A DNA stretch of 64,000 bases, from positions 114,038,523 to 114,102,522 of the forward strand of contig CM066730.1 of the NCBI GenBank assembly GCA_033961575.1. The letters run 5' to 3'. Shown here in pieces: positions 35,682 to 46,789 of the stretch. A program made the position numbers and the translations under genes. The stretch's first letter is position 1; the number at the start of each line of letters is the position of its first letter. Origin of the DNA: Aselliscus stoliczkanus. Lineage: Eukaryota > Chordata > Mammalia > Chiroptera > Hipposideridae. The notes below the pieces were generated by a model, which had not been told where the DNA came from, made no database searches, and saw only the letters and a program-made list of their open reading frames with translations.

Positions 35682-35801
35682 GGGCCGGCTGAGTGGCGTG
35701 GTGGTTAAGCACTGGCTTGGGAAGCCAGCGGACCCGGTCGGTCCCACATATGAGGGCCAGTGACACTGCCTTCAAAAAAAATAAATAAATAAAAATAAAA
35801 A
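35682..35801 (+). mobile_element. Short tRNA-derived SINE with A-rich tail
   Basis: Same unit as at 7986, starting gggccggctgagtggcgtgg and ending in an AAAT-rich tail. Only a short, imperfect direct repeat (about taaaatt) flanks it. Confidence 0.8.
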
Positions 35802-35844
35802 TTACTATTTAGTGTCCTTTTATTCCATACTGAAGAGTTGCCTT

Positions 35845-36138
35845 TTATATTTCTTGTAGGGTGGGTCTGCTAGCAATTAATTCTCTAGTTTTGTTTATCC
35901 TGTAATGTCTTATTTTTTCCTTTATTTTTGAATGATAGTTTGGCTGAATATGGAGTTCTTGGTTTACAGTCATTTTCTTCAGCACTTTATGTACTTCATC
36001 CCACAGCCTCCTGGCTTTCTTGGCTTCTGATGAATCAGTTGTTACTCTTTTTGAACATTTCTTGTCATGATGAGTTTTTTTATTTGTTTGTTTTCTCTCT
36101 CTTGCTGCTCTCATGATTCTTTGTCTTTTTAGAGCCAA
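35845..36138 (-). pseudogene. HAL1 ORF1 C-terminal remnant
   Basis: The minus-strand frame holds RIMRAARERK, then DSSEAKKARRLWDEVHKVLK and SKIKEKIRHYRINKTRELIASRPTLQEI. These are in the order of the end of L1-type ORF1p, including its closing 'F.T.KP.LQE' motif. The frame opens at a foreign segment (see finding on the duplicated block). Confidence 0.5.
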
Positions 36139-36999
36139 AAATATTCCATTTTATAGATTTGCCATATTTTGTCTCTCCATTCATCAGTGGATGGGCATTT
36201 GGGTTGTTTCCAGCTTTTGGCTATTAAGAATAATACTACTATGAACATCCTGTGCAAGTTTTTGTGTGGATATATGTTTTGACAGTTTGACTATGATATG
36301 TCTAGCTGTTGGTCTCTTTCAGTTTATCCTACTGGGAAGGTTTGGATATTCTTGAATATGTAGGTTAATGTTCAGCCATTCTTTATTCAAATATTATTTC
36401 TGCCCCTTTCACTCTTTCTTCTTCTGGGACTCCTATTATGCATATGTTGGTGAACTTGATGATATACCACAGGCCTCCCTGAGTCTCTGCTTATTTTTCT
36501 TTTTCCTTTATTTCTCTGTTCCTCAGACTAGAGAATTAAAATTAACCTATCCTCAAATTTATTTATTTTATTTCTTTCAACTCTTATCTGCTGTTACTCC
36601 ACTTTAGTGAATATTTTAGTTATCATACTATTCATCTCAGTATTCCAATAGATTTTATTTTACAATTGTAACCCCTTTGTTGATATTGTTATCACCATTT
36701 ATTTTAGTTTTAAATGTAATTTTATTTCATTATTTGAATATGTGCATCATATCTGATTTAAAGTTTATGTCTTATAATCCAATATCTGGGCTCATCAGGA
36801 ACAGTTTCTACTGGTTGTTTTCTTTCTTGTGTATTGGACACACTTTGCTATTACCTTGTGTGTCTTGTGATTTTTGTGGAAACTTGGACACTTTAAATAA
36901 TATAGTATGGCAAATCCTGAGAATAGATCTCTGCCTTCTGCCCCGGGCTTTGTTGTTTTGATGTTTATTTATTTACTGATTTTCCTGGGAAAATTTTGT

Positions 37000-38360
37000 A
37001 CTATCTGCATTCTTTGTTATGTGCAGTCACTATAGTCTCATCTCTGCTTAGTTACCTTTGACCAGGTAATAATTGGGCAGATATTTCTTTAAATGACTTG
37101 AACAGTAAGTCTTTCACCCTTTTCTGAGAGACCCAGTGTGTGGGTTTGCATAGGCTTTCAATGCACCGGTATTTTACCCCTTCACTTCTTGCTTGCATAG
37201 AGCCTAAAGGTCAGCCATGGATAGAATTAGAGACTTTTCAAGTCTTTTCATGACATGCACACAGCATTGCACATCCATATGGCCTTTTAGATTCCCCAAA
37301 ATGTGTTTATATTTTCAAAACCCTCCATGGAGATCTTATTCCCTTTATTTTCCTTTTAACTTTTTGGCCACTTAATTATTCCAACTTACATTGCCACCTT
37401 AAGCAGCTATGATGTTAAACAATTGCCTCTGATGTTTTTTTGGCAAATGTCCTGTGGCTACAGCTATCCTCATCCAGTGAGCTCTAAGTTAGTTCCAATA
37501 AAGACAAGCTCTGAAAATGCGGTCTTTCCAGAGAGTTTCAATAAAGGTCAGATAATGGCAATTCTCTGGAGTTGTACTTTTGGGGGAGTTCTAAATCCAT
37601 TCTACCCACTCCCATGACTGTTAGAGTTCTGTTTTTCACAGTTACTGTGGTTCCAAAGTGGCTGGTATTAAAGGCTACTATAGAGCTATGAGGAAAGGGA
37701 TGAGAACAGGGCAAGTTAAAATGCTACGAAGTTTGATATTCTTACTGAGAGTCAACCAATTTTCTTGAATAAATTCTCCTTAGATTATTTCAAGTCTTTG
37801 AGTAATTTGAGGAGCTCCTAAAAAGTTGATTGACTGTTGTTTACCAGTGTTCTTACTGCTTTTATTGAAGGATAAATTTGGGGAGTTTTTTACTTTGCCA
37901 ATGCTACTTTCCAATAAACTGAATAATTTGTTTAATTCGTAAATATCTGTATGTATTACAGTCCTGGTTCTTTAAGTGCATCATAAAGTACTGAAATATT
38001 TTAAAACAAAGGTAATAAAAAGTAAATATATATAAAAGTTCTAACATTCCATATTGTATCTCAATAGGTCATCTTCCTGGGATATGAACTTTCCAGCTGA
38101 AAACTTTTTTTTGGTACTTCTGTCAAATTTTATTTCTGGTGTGGTTGAGAGTGCAAAATGATTTGTCCAGGTTTGAAAGTTCTATTGATAATCAATACTG
38201 ATAAGCATAACTATCAGTATATTTTTAAAGCTTTTAATTTAAGTTTTATAAGAAGAACATATTTAGGCCTTCAAATATCAACGTGTATCCAGGAATTATA
38301 TCTGTTTTTATTAAGTAAGGGCTTTAAAAAGCATGTTATTCCATGGATTATTTGACTATC
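37000..38360. other. Unassigned sequence
   Basis: No gene or repeat family is recognised. Several short open frames are unremarkable. Confidence 0.3.
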
Positions 38361-38364
38361 ACAG

Positions 38365-38555
38365 AGAAGATCAGGAATCAGCAAATTACTGCCTATGGGC
38401 CAAAATCAGCCTGCTGGAGCTATGTCTAGCCAAGCCCACTGCTTTAGCTGCTTGCATACTACAAAGGCAGAGTTTAGTAGTTGCAACAGAGACTGTATGG
38501 CCCAGGAAACCTAAAATGTTTACTATCTGGCCCTTTGCATAAAGATTTTTGATAT
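38365..38555. mobile_element. hAT-type MITE (MER-like)
   Basis: 'atcagcaaattactgcctat', then 'gggccaaaatcagcctg', 'ggcagagtttagtagttgca', 'cagagactgtatggcccagg', 'tgtttactatctggcccttt' runs in the order of a common mammalian non-autonomous hAT element whose ends read cagcaaact / ctggccctttacag. I do not give a family name. Confidence 0.6.
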
Positions 38556-40690
38556 TTGAAGTAGAGCAAGACTCACAGTTTGCACTGCACTTGAGTGTTT
38601 TTCAAATCTTGGGATGTATCCAAATCATTAACCATATTTGCAAACATTACTGATTTCTGGGTTCTTCCCCAAGAACCCAAACATATATGAGTTACTTGCT
38701 GTCTGACTTTCAGTTGGTTTTGTTAGATGGGGAACACTGCTAGGAAACTAGGAGGAAGAAAAGTAAGTTCAGGGTGATTATTCCCTCTTTTTATTTCCTT
38801 CAACCTCCTTCCACTTAAATGTCTCTCTCTCTCTATTCATGTTTCTGTGTATCAGCGGTCTTATTATTAGCCACTCTGTTCACACCTTCAGGTTTAGAGG
38901 GAGTAGTTGAGCACTTATTAGTCTTTGGGGCATTTGAAAATCCTTTGTAGTTTTCTTAATCTCTATTCACACTTTTGTAAATAATTCCTTTATTCAACTC
39001 TCCTAAATTATATTCGTTTTAGTGTTCCTTCCCTTTTAACCTAGAAATCTAATACTTTAAAGTCTTCCTGTTCTACTTTGTTTAGATCAAAACTTCAGCC
39101 TTTTTTTCTCCATATGGAACTCCTGTCTTCCAAAATATTATTACTTTCTCTCAGTTTTGTGTTATCTAGAATTTAAAAATTCTACCTTCTGTTTCTTCAA
39201 TCAAGTTGTTAATGAAATTTCAAACAGTTTAGGGCCAAATATAATACCATAGACAATTATTAGAACTCCTTCCTGGTTGATTTAATACATTTATAATATT
39301 CTTTGGTGTTTTTCAACTAGTTACTAATTTATTTTAAAAGCTTCTGGTCCTCATGCTTGTATGTTGCCCGTTCTTTGATATGTCCATGCCCTCCCAAGTC
39401 TCATATTCATAGGAAGTATAAGATTTCAGTGCTTACACATGTCTAGCCTCTCTTCACTTTGATTTTTAGTTTCTTCCAAGTGACAGAAAACAATTTAGAC
39501 ATACTTGGCAAATAACAGTCTAATTAAGTATTTCAGTTTTTTTTTTTTTTTTCCAAACTTGGCTTCCCTTTGAAGGATTCTGTAGGAAGGCTTTGCTCTA
39601 TGACACTGTTGATTGTCTTGTGACACTTACCTCTTTACATTTGATCATACCTGTTGACGTGGAGGTTTATCAGCATTTTAACAACAGGCATTTCTTGAAT
39701 TTCCTCTTTTGGCCAGACTATATCACACTGAAAATACTAAGCTAGAGAATTAAGATCAGTCTCAGGTACTTGGTGAAATAAGTCCATTTGATATTACTTC
39801 ATATAAATTCATATTATTTAAGCTGCATAATACACATATGTCTTCTGTTTTAAAGTTCTCTATACCGTTACTGGGGATCATCATCAACAAAGACAGATTT
39901 TTCTAAATTTCCCCATATATAATTTGCTTATAATTGTTTTTATGGAATTGCTCATCAGAAACCTGTGATTAAATCTCCAGAGAGCACAACACAAGTGATC
40001 AGAAATAAATTGCTGTTATTAGTGTGTGTGTGTGTGTGTATGAACACATTGTTTTTATTTGTGTAATTATTTTCAGCTCCTAAGTATAATATTTTCATAA
40101 ATAAAATTCAACTTTAAGGCTAATATCTCTATAAAAAGGACACTGACAGGAGGAAGTAGAGAGAAAATAATTGTAGACATTTCAAATTTCTGTTCTGATT
40201 CTATGGAAGAAGAACCAAGAAACATGTGAAGAATCATTTTACTGTTTGTATTTTCTTAAGGAATTGAGACATATTGATAAGCTATTGAAAAAAGAGATCA
40301 ATAGGGGACCACAACTGAATAGGGCACAATCATTAGTACTGGTTAGTGATTCCCCTACCCTTCTGGTGCCAAAATGTGATTATATCAAAAATGGAAATAG
40401 TAGATTGTGGAACATCTTTTGTTTGTTTTCTTTGTCTTTCCTTTTTTTCTTAAATAATACATAAGAATAAATATTTGATAAGCACTTACTATAGGTGGCC
40501 AAAAGCCTGGAAATATAAGCGAATATGCATAATAAATAATTATTGATTTTATAATATATGATTTGTTCAGTAACCTTACCTCATATAGTCACTGCATTGC
40601 CTCTCATCATGCTAATCAGAATCATCCTTAGATAAACTTTGTAGAACTTACATCTTATATGATATATATGAAATCTCTTGGACTCTTCTA
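38556..40690. other. Unassigned sequence with a short (GT)n
   Basis: GT units lie at 40021-40038. Otherwise no gene or repeat family is recognised. Confidence 0.3.
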
Positions 40691-40699
40691 CAAGACACT

Positions 40700-41024
40700 T
40701 CCAATTCCTTGGATGTTTGGCAATTTGGCTACTTTGGACTGGCTATGACCTTGGCTATGACTGTTTCCTTTACCTTGTTGGAAATGGATAATAGCCCACA
40801 AAAGAGTGTGTCCAACTCATTGTATATATCTTTGAATTTTTGAACTAGCTTTCTGACTGTGCTATGGGAAATGGCAGCTCTCTCAAGATGATTTTTATAA
40901 GGGCTGCTATTCATTGTTACGATCAGCCCTTTGAGCAGTATCCACTCAATGCATTAATCTTTCATCAGTCTCTAAAAAATATAAAATGATGATATTTGTG
41001 TTTCTGGATTTCATGGACACCCTG
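40700..41024 (-). mobile_element. Mariner/Tc-type transposon 5' fragment
   Basis: The right end reads 'ggacaccctg' followed by TA (41025-41026), the usual outer end of a cagggtgtcc-type mariner. On the minus strand inside it, the frame 40914-40729 encodes a helix-turn-helix-like piece (LERAAISHSTVRKLVQKF). The left end and the catalytic part are missing. Confidence 0.55.
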
Positions 41025-41034
41025 TATATATTGA

Positions 41035-41190
41035 GGAATCTTCTAAGAATTGTTTATTTCATCCTCACAACAAATCCATGAGTTGACTTCTGGTATTACT
41101 TCCATTTTACAGAGGAAGAAGTGGAGTCAGAAGATTAAGCAACTTGTCCAAGATCACAGAGTGGATAAATGGAAAACCATGAATCTTCGG
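41035..41190 (-). repeat. MIR SINE, antisense
   Basis: 'atttcatcctcacaacaaat', then 'attacttccattttacagag', 'aagcaacttgtccaagatca', 'cagagtggataaatgg' tracks the reverse complement of MIR. Confidence 0.75.
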
Positions 41191-42170
41191 TTTTAGAAAA
41201 GAATAAATTGTAGGGAGAATAATGAATGAAGAAACACTATGTTAGCTAGTATACCACAAATATTTTTCTGTATGTTCATATAATCTGATTAACTGTTACT
41301 ATAACCTGCTCTCTGGCGTGCACAATAGATGTCAGACATTTAAGGCAAGACAAAATGGTTTCCAGAGAGTTTTTCTGATAACCATACTTCACCATGGAAG
41401 TGTTATGTGGCCTTTGACAAACTTTAGAATCTCTAAGCCTTCAAAAAATGGAGATGATTATTATAGCCATCTATCAGGTGAGTTGCTATTTGGGAATTTG
41501 AATATAAATTGTTTTTTGATTTCCTTGGAAGAAAGTCATACAATATAAACAAATTTGGGCTATTATAATGACAAGTGTGTGAGTGTACATTAATTTTTCC
41601 CTTATGTTCTTATTTCCAGCAGATGGAGGTCGAAATTGAATTGCTGCTGACTGTTGTCCCTTGTTATGGCCTGTGGAGATATGACAATTTAGGAAAAACT
41701 TAAAAGAATGCCAAGTAGCAGAGCATGAACAAGTGGGTGTGATCCACTGCCGTGGACATTTTATGGTTGATAGCATTTGGCAAGAAGAAAACTTGCAGCC
41801 CCTAATGTAACCTTGCACATAGATGTCAATGTAAACTATGCCCCCACCTCATCCCATCTGAGTTGTCCTGTAATATGTTCATTTGCCCAAATCTTCTCTT
41901 TCAATTTTCAGCTACCTCAGTGATCCCCCCGCAAAATATCTAAATAACTAAATAAATCACACTTGAAGAAATTTCTTAGTTTCATGGCAAATTTGGGCAC
42001 AGAAAGAAGATGCAAGGCACATGAAATGAAATTTCTTGTCCAGTCTACTTTTGATCCCTTTTGGGCTTGTCCTGTTGTTTTGTTTGTTTTGTGTTTTGTT
42101 TTGTTTTGTTTTTTCCTGTTTGTTTGACTAGAATTTTTTTTTACCTAGGGAGTCCTTAAAGAATAATCCA
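41191..42170. other. Unassigned sequence
   Basis: No gene or repeat family is recognised, apart from a TTTTG-rich patch at 42075-42125. Confidence 0.3.
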
Positions 42171-42179
42171 GGGGGTACC

Positions 42180-42540
42180 TGGCCCATGGGAATTCAAAGC
42201 ACAGTATCTGTGCATGCTACAATGTTTGTTATTTCTATTAGCAGAGAGTCTGTAGCTTTCACAAGATTCTCGAAGGGGCTTAGGACTTCAAAAGCTTATG
42301 ATTCCTGCTTTGGATCTTTGGTTTATGGGGCAGTGAAACTTTGTATGTTTGCTTTAACGATTGAGACACAACATTTTATGTGAATGAGAACAGGGCACTG
42401 CTGGAGAAAAACAGCTTGGAGGGCATTATTACCTTTCTCAATCTGCATTGCTTGTCATGAATTATTAATCATGAGGTAACACTTCATCTGATGCTTTGAA
42501 AACTCTCCCCCTGGTAAGAACAGCCTAATTGAATTGGAGG
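42180..42540. promoter_or_regulatory. Candidate conserved non-coding element, unproven
   Basis: This is a unique block of balanced composition between repeat-rich stretches. It contains 'tcatgaattattaatcatga' at 42456-42475, a near-palindrome with TAAT cores. Function is inferred only from looks. Confidence 0.18.
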
Positions 42541-42995
42541 AAGTGGAGCAGGAAGAACGAACGTGGACGTTGATGGTTTCACCAAAAGCAATTAGACACC
42601 CTACGGCCTTCCCCACCTGTTTGAAAACCCAAGGCCCACTAACTCTCCTGCCACAAGGGAGCCAATGGGAAAGGAGAGGAAAAATTAAAATTGTGGTGCT
42701 TCAAACATTTCTTTCTTGAGAGTGCTCTATTTTGCCTAAGGGGTGTATGGAGGGAGAAAGGGGGATTTGGGGTGTTGGCAGGGGTCAGATATACAGGACA
42801 TAAGAGTGTAAAACCAGCTCAGTCTCTCTGGAGTGCAGTTTGGCAATGTAATAAAAACTTTAATGCAGGCATACCTCTACACAGTGATTCTGACTTTAGG
42901 AAGTTGGTTTCAGAAATGCATATATCTCAAATTTTGAAATAATTCATATGTGTAATATAATATGAAGGAGTCATTAGAAATCATGATGAAATATA

Positions 42996-43206
42996 CAGAG
43001 GGTGCCAAAAAACATGTATATACATTTTAAGAAAGGAAAAAATACTGTATTAAAATGAAGCTGATAGTAACCACTTTGAGCACCACTTGTAATTGCAGAA
43101 GTCAAATGACTTGTATTCACCTTTTGTTATTGGTATATATTGAGATTGCAATTTTAATAGTTTTTTTTTCCTTTCTTAAAATATGTATACATTTTTTTGG
43201 CACCTG
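42996..43206. mobile_element. Mariner-derived MITE with long inverted ends
   Basis: The left end begins at TA with 'cagagggtgccaaaaaacat' and goes on with 'acattttaagaaagg'. The right end is its complement ('cctttcttaaaatatg', 'acatttttttggcacctg'). Arms of about 45-50 bp surround about 115 bp. No transposase frame is present. Confidence 0.75.
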
Positions 43207-43241
43207 GTTTTTATTTTCATATAAAACTATGTATTTTTTTC

Positions 43242-43707
43242 GGGGGCTGGCCGAATGGCGCATTGGTTGGGAGCTGGCTTGGGACGCCAGTGGCTCCAGT
43301 TGTGATCCCACATATGAGGGCCAGTGACACTGCCCTCTACAGCTGGGATGGTGAACAACAGCTCCACCTGGAGCTGAGCTGCTGTGAGTCCCCAGGACGT
43401 CATAGCTGTAGCCCCTGCTGCAGTGGGCTGCCATAGGCTACAGTGAGTGGCCGGCAGCCAGCGTGAGCGGCTGGCAGCCAGTGTGAGCTGCCAATAGCCG
43501 CGATGAGTGACCATCCAGAGGCCGAGACCGATCTGCCTCATCTGGGAAGAGCTCAATGACGATACCAACATGGGCCAGTGAAGCAACATCCTCCACAACT
43601 AGACTGAAGAACAAAAAGACAGCAACTTGTCTGTTCCTCTTCTCCAATTCCCCAGCGCTGTTCCCTTCCCCCAATTCCCCAATAATATCTTAAAAAAAAA
43701 AAAAAAA
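43242..43707 (+). mobile_element. Long tRNA-derived SINE (about 450 bp)
   Basis: The head (ggggctggccgaatggcgc...cacatatgagggccagtgac) equals the short SINE. It is followed by an extra body of CAGC/GGCTG-rich sub-repeats (ggcagccagcgtgagcgg, ggcagccagtgtgagctg at about 43452-43489), a tail region 'caattccccagcgctgttcc', and a poly(A) to 43707. The paralog at 57077 is the same unit on the other strand. Confidence 0.82.
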
Positions 43708-43716
43708 GCAATAAAC

Positions 43717-44225
43717 TGGGCCAGCCGAGTGGCTTAGTTGATTAAGAGTTGGCTTGGGACATGTGCTCTGAGCAACAAGGGTGCTGGTTCGATTCCCACA
43801 TGGGCCAGTGAATGCTGTGCCCTAGCTGAGCTGTTGCTGAGCTGGCAACAGGTGGCAGGATGGCTCAGCTGGTGTAACAACTAGATTGCCTGTTCAATGG
43901 TGGGCACACTCACCCGCAACTAAAAAGATTGAACATGGCACCTTGAGCTGAGCTGCTGCCCAGATGGCTCAGTGAATAGGGCGTGCACTCTTAACAACAA
44001 GGCTGCCGGGTTCGACTCCCGCATGGGATGGTGGCTAAGCCCACCTGCAACTAAGATTATAACACAGCACCTTGACCTTAGAGGTCATGAGCTGCTGAAG
44101 GGAAGACAAATGGCGACTGGCACCCTCCACAACGAAGATTGAAGGACAGCAACTTGGCTGGTCCCCTCCCCCAATTCCCCAACACTGTTCCCCTCTCCCA
44201 ATTTCCTAATAAAATTTTAAAATAG
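43717..44225 (+). mobile_element. Dimeric tRNA-derived SINE (about 510 bp)
   Basis: An 11-bp direct repeat (aagcaataaac at 43706-43716 and 44226-44236) flanks it. It has two tRNA-like units, each with a box-B match: ggttcgattcc at 43786-43796 and ggttcgactcc at 44009-44019. The tail 'ccaattccccaacactgttcc' is shared with the long SINE next to it. The left repeat includes the end of the first SINE's A-tail, so this one inserted later. Confidence 0.85.
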
Positions 44226-44499
44226 AAGCAATAAACCAATATTTATGTGTACAGAGTATAGTGTACTCCACATTGTTGACAAATGTAATACTGTGGGATT
44301 GAGGGATATGTGCCTAAATTACATTTTTATATAATATAAGCATTTAAAAAGACTGGTAGACTATAAATATAAGTGACAAAAATGGTCCCCAATGGGTGAT
44401 AGGATAACACTTAATTTTTTTTGCTTATCTTTATTTTCATTTTGTTTTCTGCAATAAGCATGTATTTTTTTTGTCATTAAATGTATTAACACAAGGTTA

Positions 44500-44900
44500 G
44501 ATACTATATTCTTTTGAAATTATATACTCCAGGTAGGAAATAGAAGGACATATCAGCAAAGGACCAACTCTTGCCAACTCCTAAAGGTTGGGTTTCACCC
44601 ATCAGAAACTGAGGCAGACAGACAGAGGTGATGGGAAATGCCCTCCCTCCCTCCAGAAGAAGTGCAGAGATCAGCCTGGGCCATTTCTCTGGATCTGAAA
44701 CACCCCCTTCTATCCATAAACAGGTCAAAGAAGAGACTTTCTCCTATGTTAAATAGTATATAAAAAGGGTTTTAAAGACATTTTAAAATAAAGGAAAAAC
44801 AAATCAGCTCAGACCCTAGCAAAACTGCCTGCTTCATGATGTTTACATGCCGACTTCCCTTACCCTGTGCTTACTCCAATCACAGCATTTTCTAAACTAT
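44500..44900. other. Unassigned sequence
   Basis: No gene or repeat family is recognised. Confidence 0.3.
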
Positions 44901-44904
44901 GCTA

Positions 44905-45035
44905 GAATTACCCTTCCTGTCTTCCTTACAGAATGCAAACTCTGTCTGTCTTGGTTTTCACTGTACCCCAATACTTAGGATAACACTCCATAGATAAGTG
45001 TTGAGTGAATAAGTGATTAAATGAACACACGAACG
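44905..45035 (+). repeat. L2 LINE 3' end, sense
   Basis: 'ccttacagaatgcaaactct', then 'ttcactgtaccccaatactt', 'agtgttgagtgaataagtga' is the L2 3' terminus in order. Confidence 0.6.
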
Positions 45036-45478
45036 AAGAGCATCAAGGAACTACAACCTTAGGTATCTTGGATTCCCAAAACACAAATGCAATGAAATCC
45101 AAGATTTGTAAACAGACATTTTCCCAAAGGTAACCAGAGTATAACAGGCATCTCCAAGGAGTAAGAAATGACGGTTCAAAATTGTGCACATGGGATTTGG
45201 AGGGGATAACAAGAAGGCGAGAAGTGCTGCAAGAACTGAACTGAACTGAAAAGGCAAGGACAGGTTGTTGCAGTTATATTCTATCATTATAAATGATATT
45301 ACTGGATGGATGGAGGAACAAAGGTTGCTTAGTTTGCAGAGAAGTGGATTCTTGAATGGGTGAAAATTAAATCTGCAGGATGATTTGAATTAGAGACAGC
45401 ACACTGGATGATTTTAGCCACATCAACAGGAATGGCCGAGTGCAATGATTTCTATTCAACCCCCCTGGCTTCCCGGCC
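45036..45478. other. Unassigned sequence
   Basis: No gene or repeat family is recognised. Confidence 0.3.
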
Positions 45479-45479
45479 T

Positions 45480-45600
45480 AAACTGATTATTATTAAGCAT
45501 TTATGTGGCATTTCATATGTACAAGTGCTTTACAATCATTTATTATTTATTCCTCACAACGTGAGAAAGCCACAAATCAAGGGCAGGGATAAAATTAATA
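45480..45600 (-). repeat. MIR-like fragment, antisense
   Basis: 'attattaagcatttatgtgg', then 'acaagtgctttacaatcatt', 'tattcctcacaacgtgag' matches an antisense MIR tail. Confidence 0.5.
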
Positions 45601-45824
45601 CAATTTTATTAAACAAGAAGGGTGTGCCTAGCAGCAGGCTCAGCTACAACCAGGGAGTATGGCCTCCCAGGAGAGAAAAAACATGAAAATTACTTTTTCT
45701 TTTTGTATTGCAATTTATACTTTTAATCAGTATTGAGTCAGGTGACCCTGCTCACCTGGGAGAACTCCTGGGAGCCTGGCAAACCAGTGTTTGGGGAACA
45801 CTGCCTCTGAATCCGTCACTTCTA

Positions 45825-46037
45825 TCACAAGTTTCCTTCTCTCGCCCTCCTTCACCCTCCACTCCCCTCCTCTTCTATCCGTTCCTCTCTCTGTCTTTTC
45901 TCTGTGATTTAGACTTTATTTTTTTATATTTCTTTTTCTCTTCTTCTTCCTTTTGTGCCCTCCTTCGTGTATCCCTTCCCCCTCCTCTTCATCTCTTTAT
46001 GTCTTTGACTTGCTTTTCTTTTCTCTCTGCATCCTTC

Positions 46038-46102
<65 letters not shown>

Positions 46103-46125
46103 ATATTTTCTCTCTCTCCTTCCCT
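45825..46125. repeat. Long polypyrimidine tract with (TC)n core
   Basis: About 300 bp are almost wholly C/T on the plus strand, with a pure TC run at 46041-46099. The Leu/Ser-rich open frames at 45708-46220 and 45953-46195 are products of this composition. Confidence 0.93.
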
Positions 46126-46199
46126 CCAGCTCACAGACACACAGACACACATGGACACTACACACAGAGAAAGAAGCAGAATCGAATTGTGTTAAGTGC

Positions 46200-46780
46200 A
46201 GAAGGTCATTTCCTCTCTAAAAAGGCACTCCTTCACTGCCTTCTTCTGAGACCTGACACATGGAAAATTTTAACTCGATTTGTGCAGGGAGAATAATGCC
46301 AGTGTTAATCCAAGTTGCTTGGAAGGTCATTTAAAAACCATTCCAGGTTGTTTTACTCCCACTGCTAGTGTTCTTCAGGCACTTCTCATAAATGCTAATG
46401 AATAATTCACCTTGGTAGTATAGACAAACACAGGCTAGTGCTGTTATTTGGAAATCATTCAAATTGACTAATTAGTCATTTTCTTTAGATTTTATTTAAA
46501 AAGAAAAAGGGATTTTGAGCTATTTGGTGACTCGCATCATTATGTTACTAAAATCTTAACAACTCATGAATTTGGGCAAGGGTTGATCACATTTAGTGAA
46601 AAAGCTTGAATGATGGCAATTTTTTTAAATTATAAATTTATTACATCTTAGTCAGAATTTTATTAGACATTGAATAATATCTTAGCTAGAAGTCTCACTG
46701 GTCCAATTTTGAGGAATAAATAAGAATCATTTGTTATTAACATGTGCATTGAAAATGAAGAACAGTAGGTGAACACTCTC
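46200..46780. promoter_or_regulatory. Unique interval with candidate conserved non-coding block (46270-46500)
   Basis: The block is non-repetitive with several TAAT and ATTAGT cores (ataaatgctaatgaataatt at about 46389-46408; ttgactaattagtcattt at 46463-46480, a local palindrome). No gene is nearby to support a role. Confidence 0.2.
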
Positions 46781-46789
46781 CCTAAATTC

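Larger units (their letters stand above)
34510..36990 (-). mobile_element. Old HAL1 element, antisense
   Basis: The left part is an antisense L1/HAL1 3' UTR ('tgcaaaaatcaacactgtct', 'agcctctagcaaccaataaa', 'tctatattgcacatgtatca'). The right part reads as ORF1 in reverse ('tatgatatgtctagctg', 'attcttgaatatgtaggtta', 'tcttcttctgggactcctat', 'ccacaggcctccctgagtct'). It has no RT segment, which is why HAL1 fits better than L1. It is old and broken; the SINE at 35682 is nested inside. Confidence 0.65.
42800..44490 (+). repeat. L1M 3' end, sense, split by three insertions
   Basis: 42800-42993 ('ggagtgcagtttggcaatgt', 'agtgattctgactttagga') and 44237-44490 ('gtggaccc-free' tail with 'tgggtgataggataacactt' and a T-rich end) follow the sense L1M 3' region. 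Between them lie a mariner MITE and two SINEs. The two parts are consistent with one element interrupted, but the divergence is high. Confidence 0.5.

Noticed and set aside
38570..38710. MER20-like sequence ('gtgtttttcaaatcttggga')
   Set aside because: Similarity is short and decayed; not enough to name a family.
43197..43674. Open frames on both strands over the SINE at 43.2 kb
   Set aside because: They are SINE body translations; the paralog at 57.1 kb gives the matching frames in reverse.
43717..44225. Possible tRNA genes (box A and box B matches)
   Set aside because: The boxes belong to a dimeric SINE with A-rich tail and target duplication, and no cloverleaf anticodon arm was recognised.
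45708..46220. Long Ser/Leu frame resembling a signal or membrane protein
   Set aside because: It is the reading of a polypyrimidine tract.
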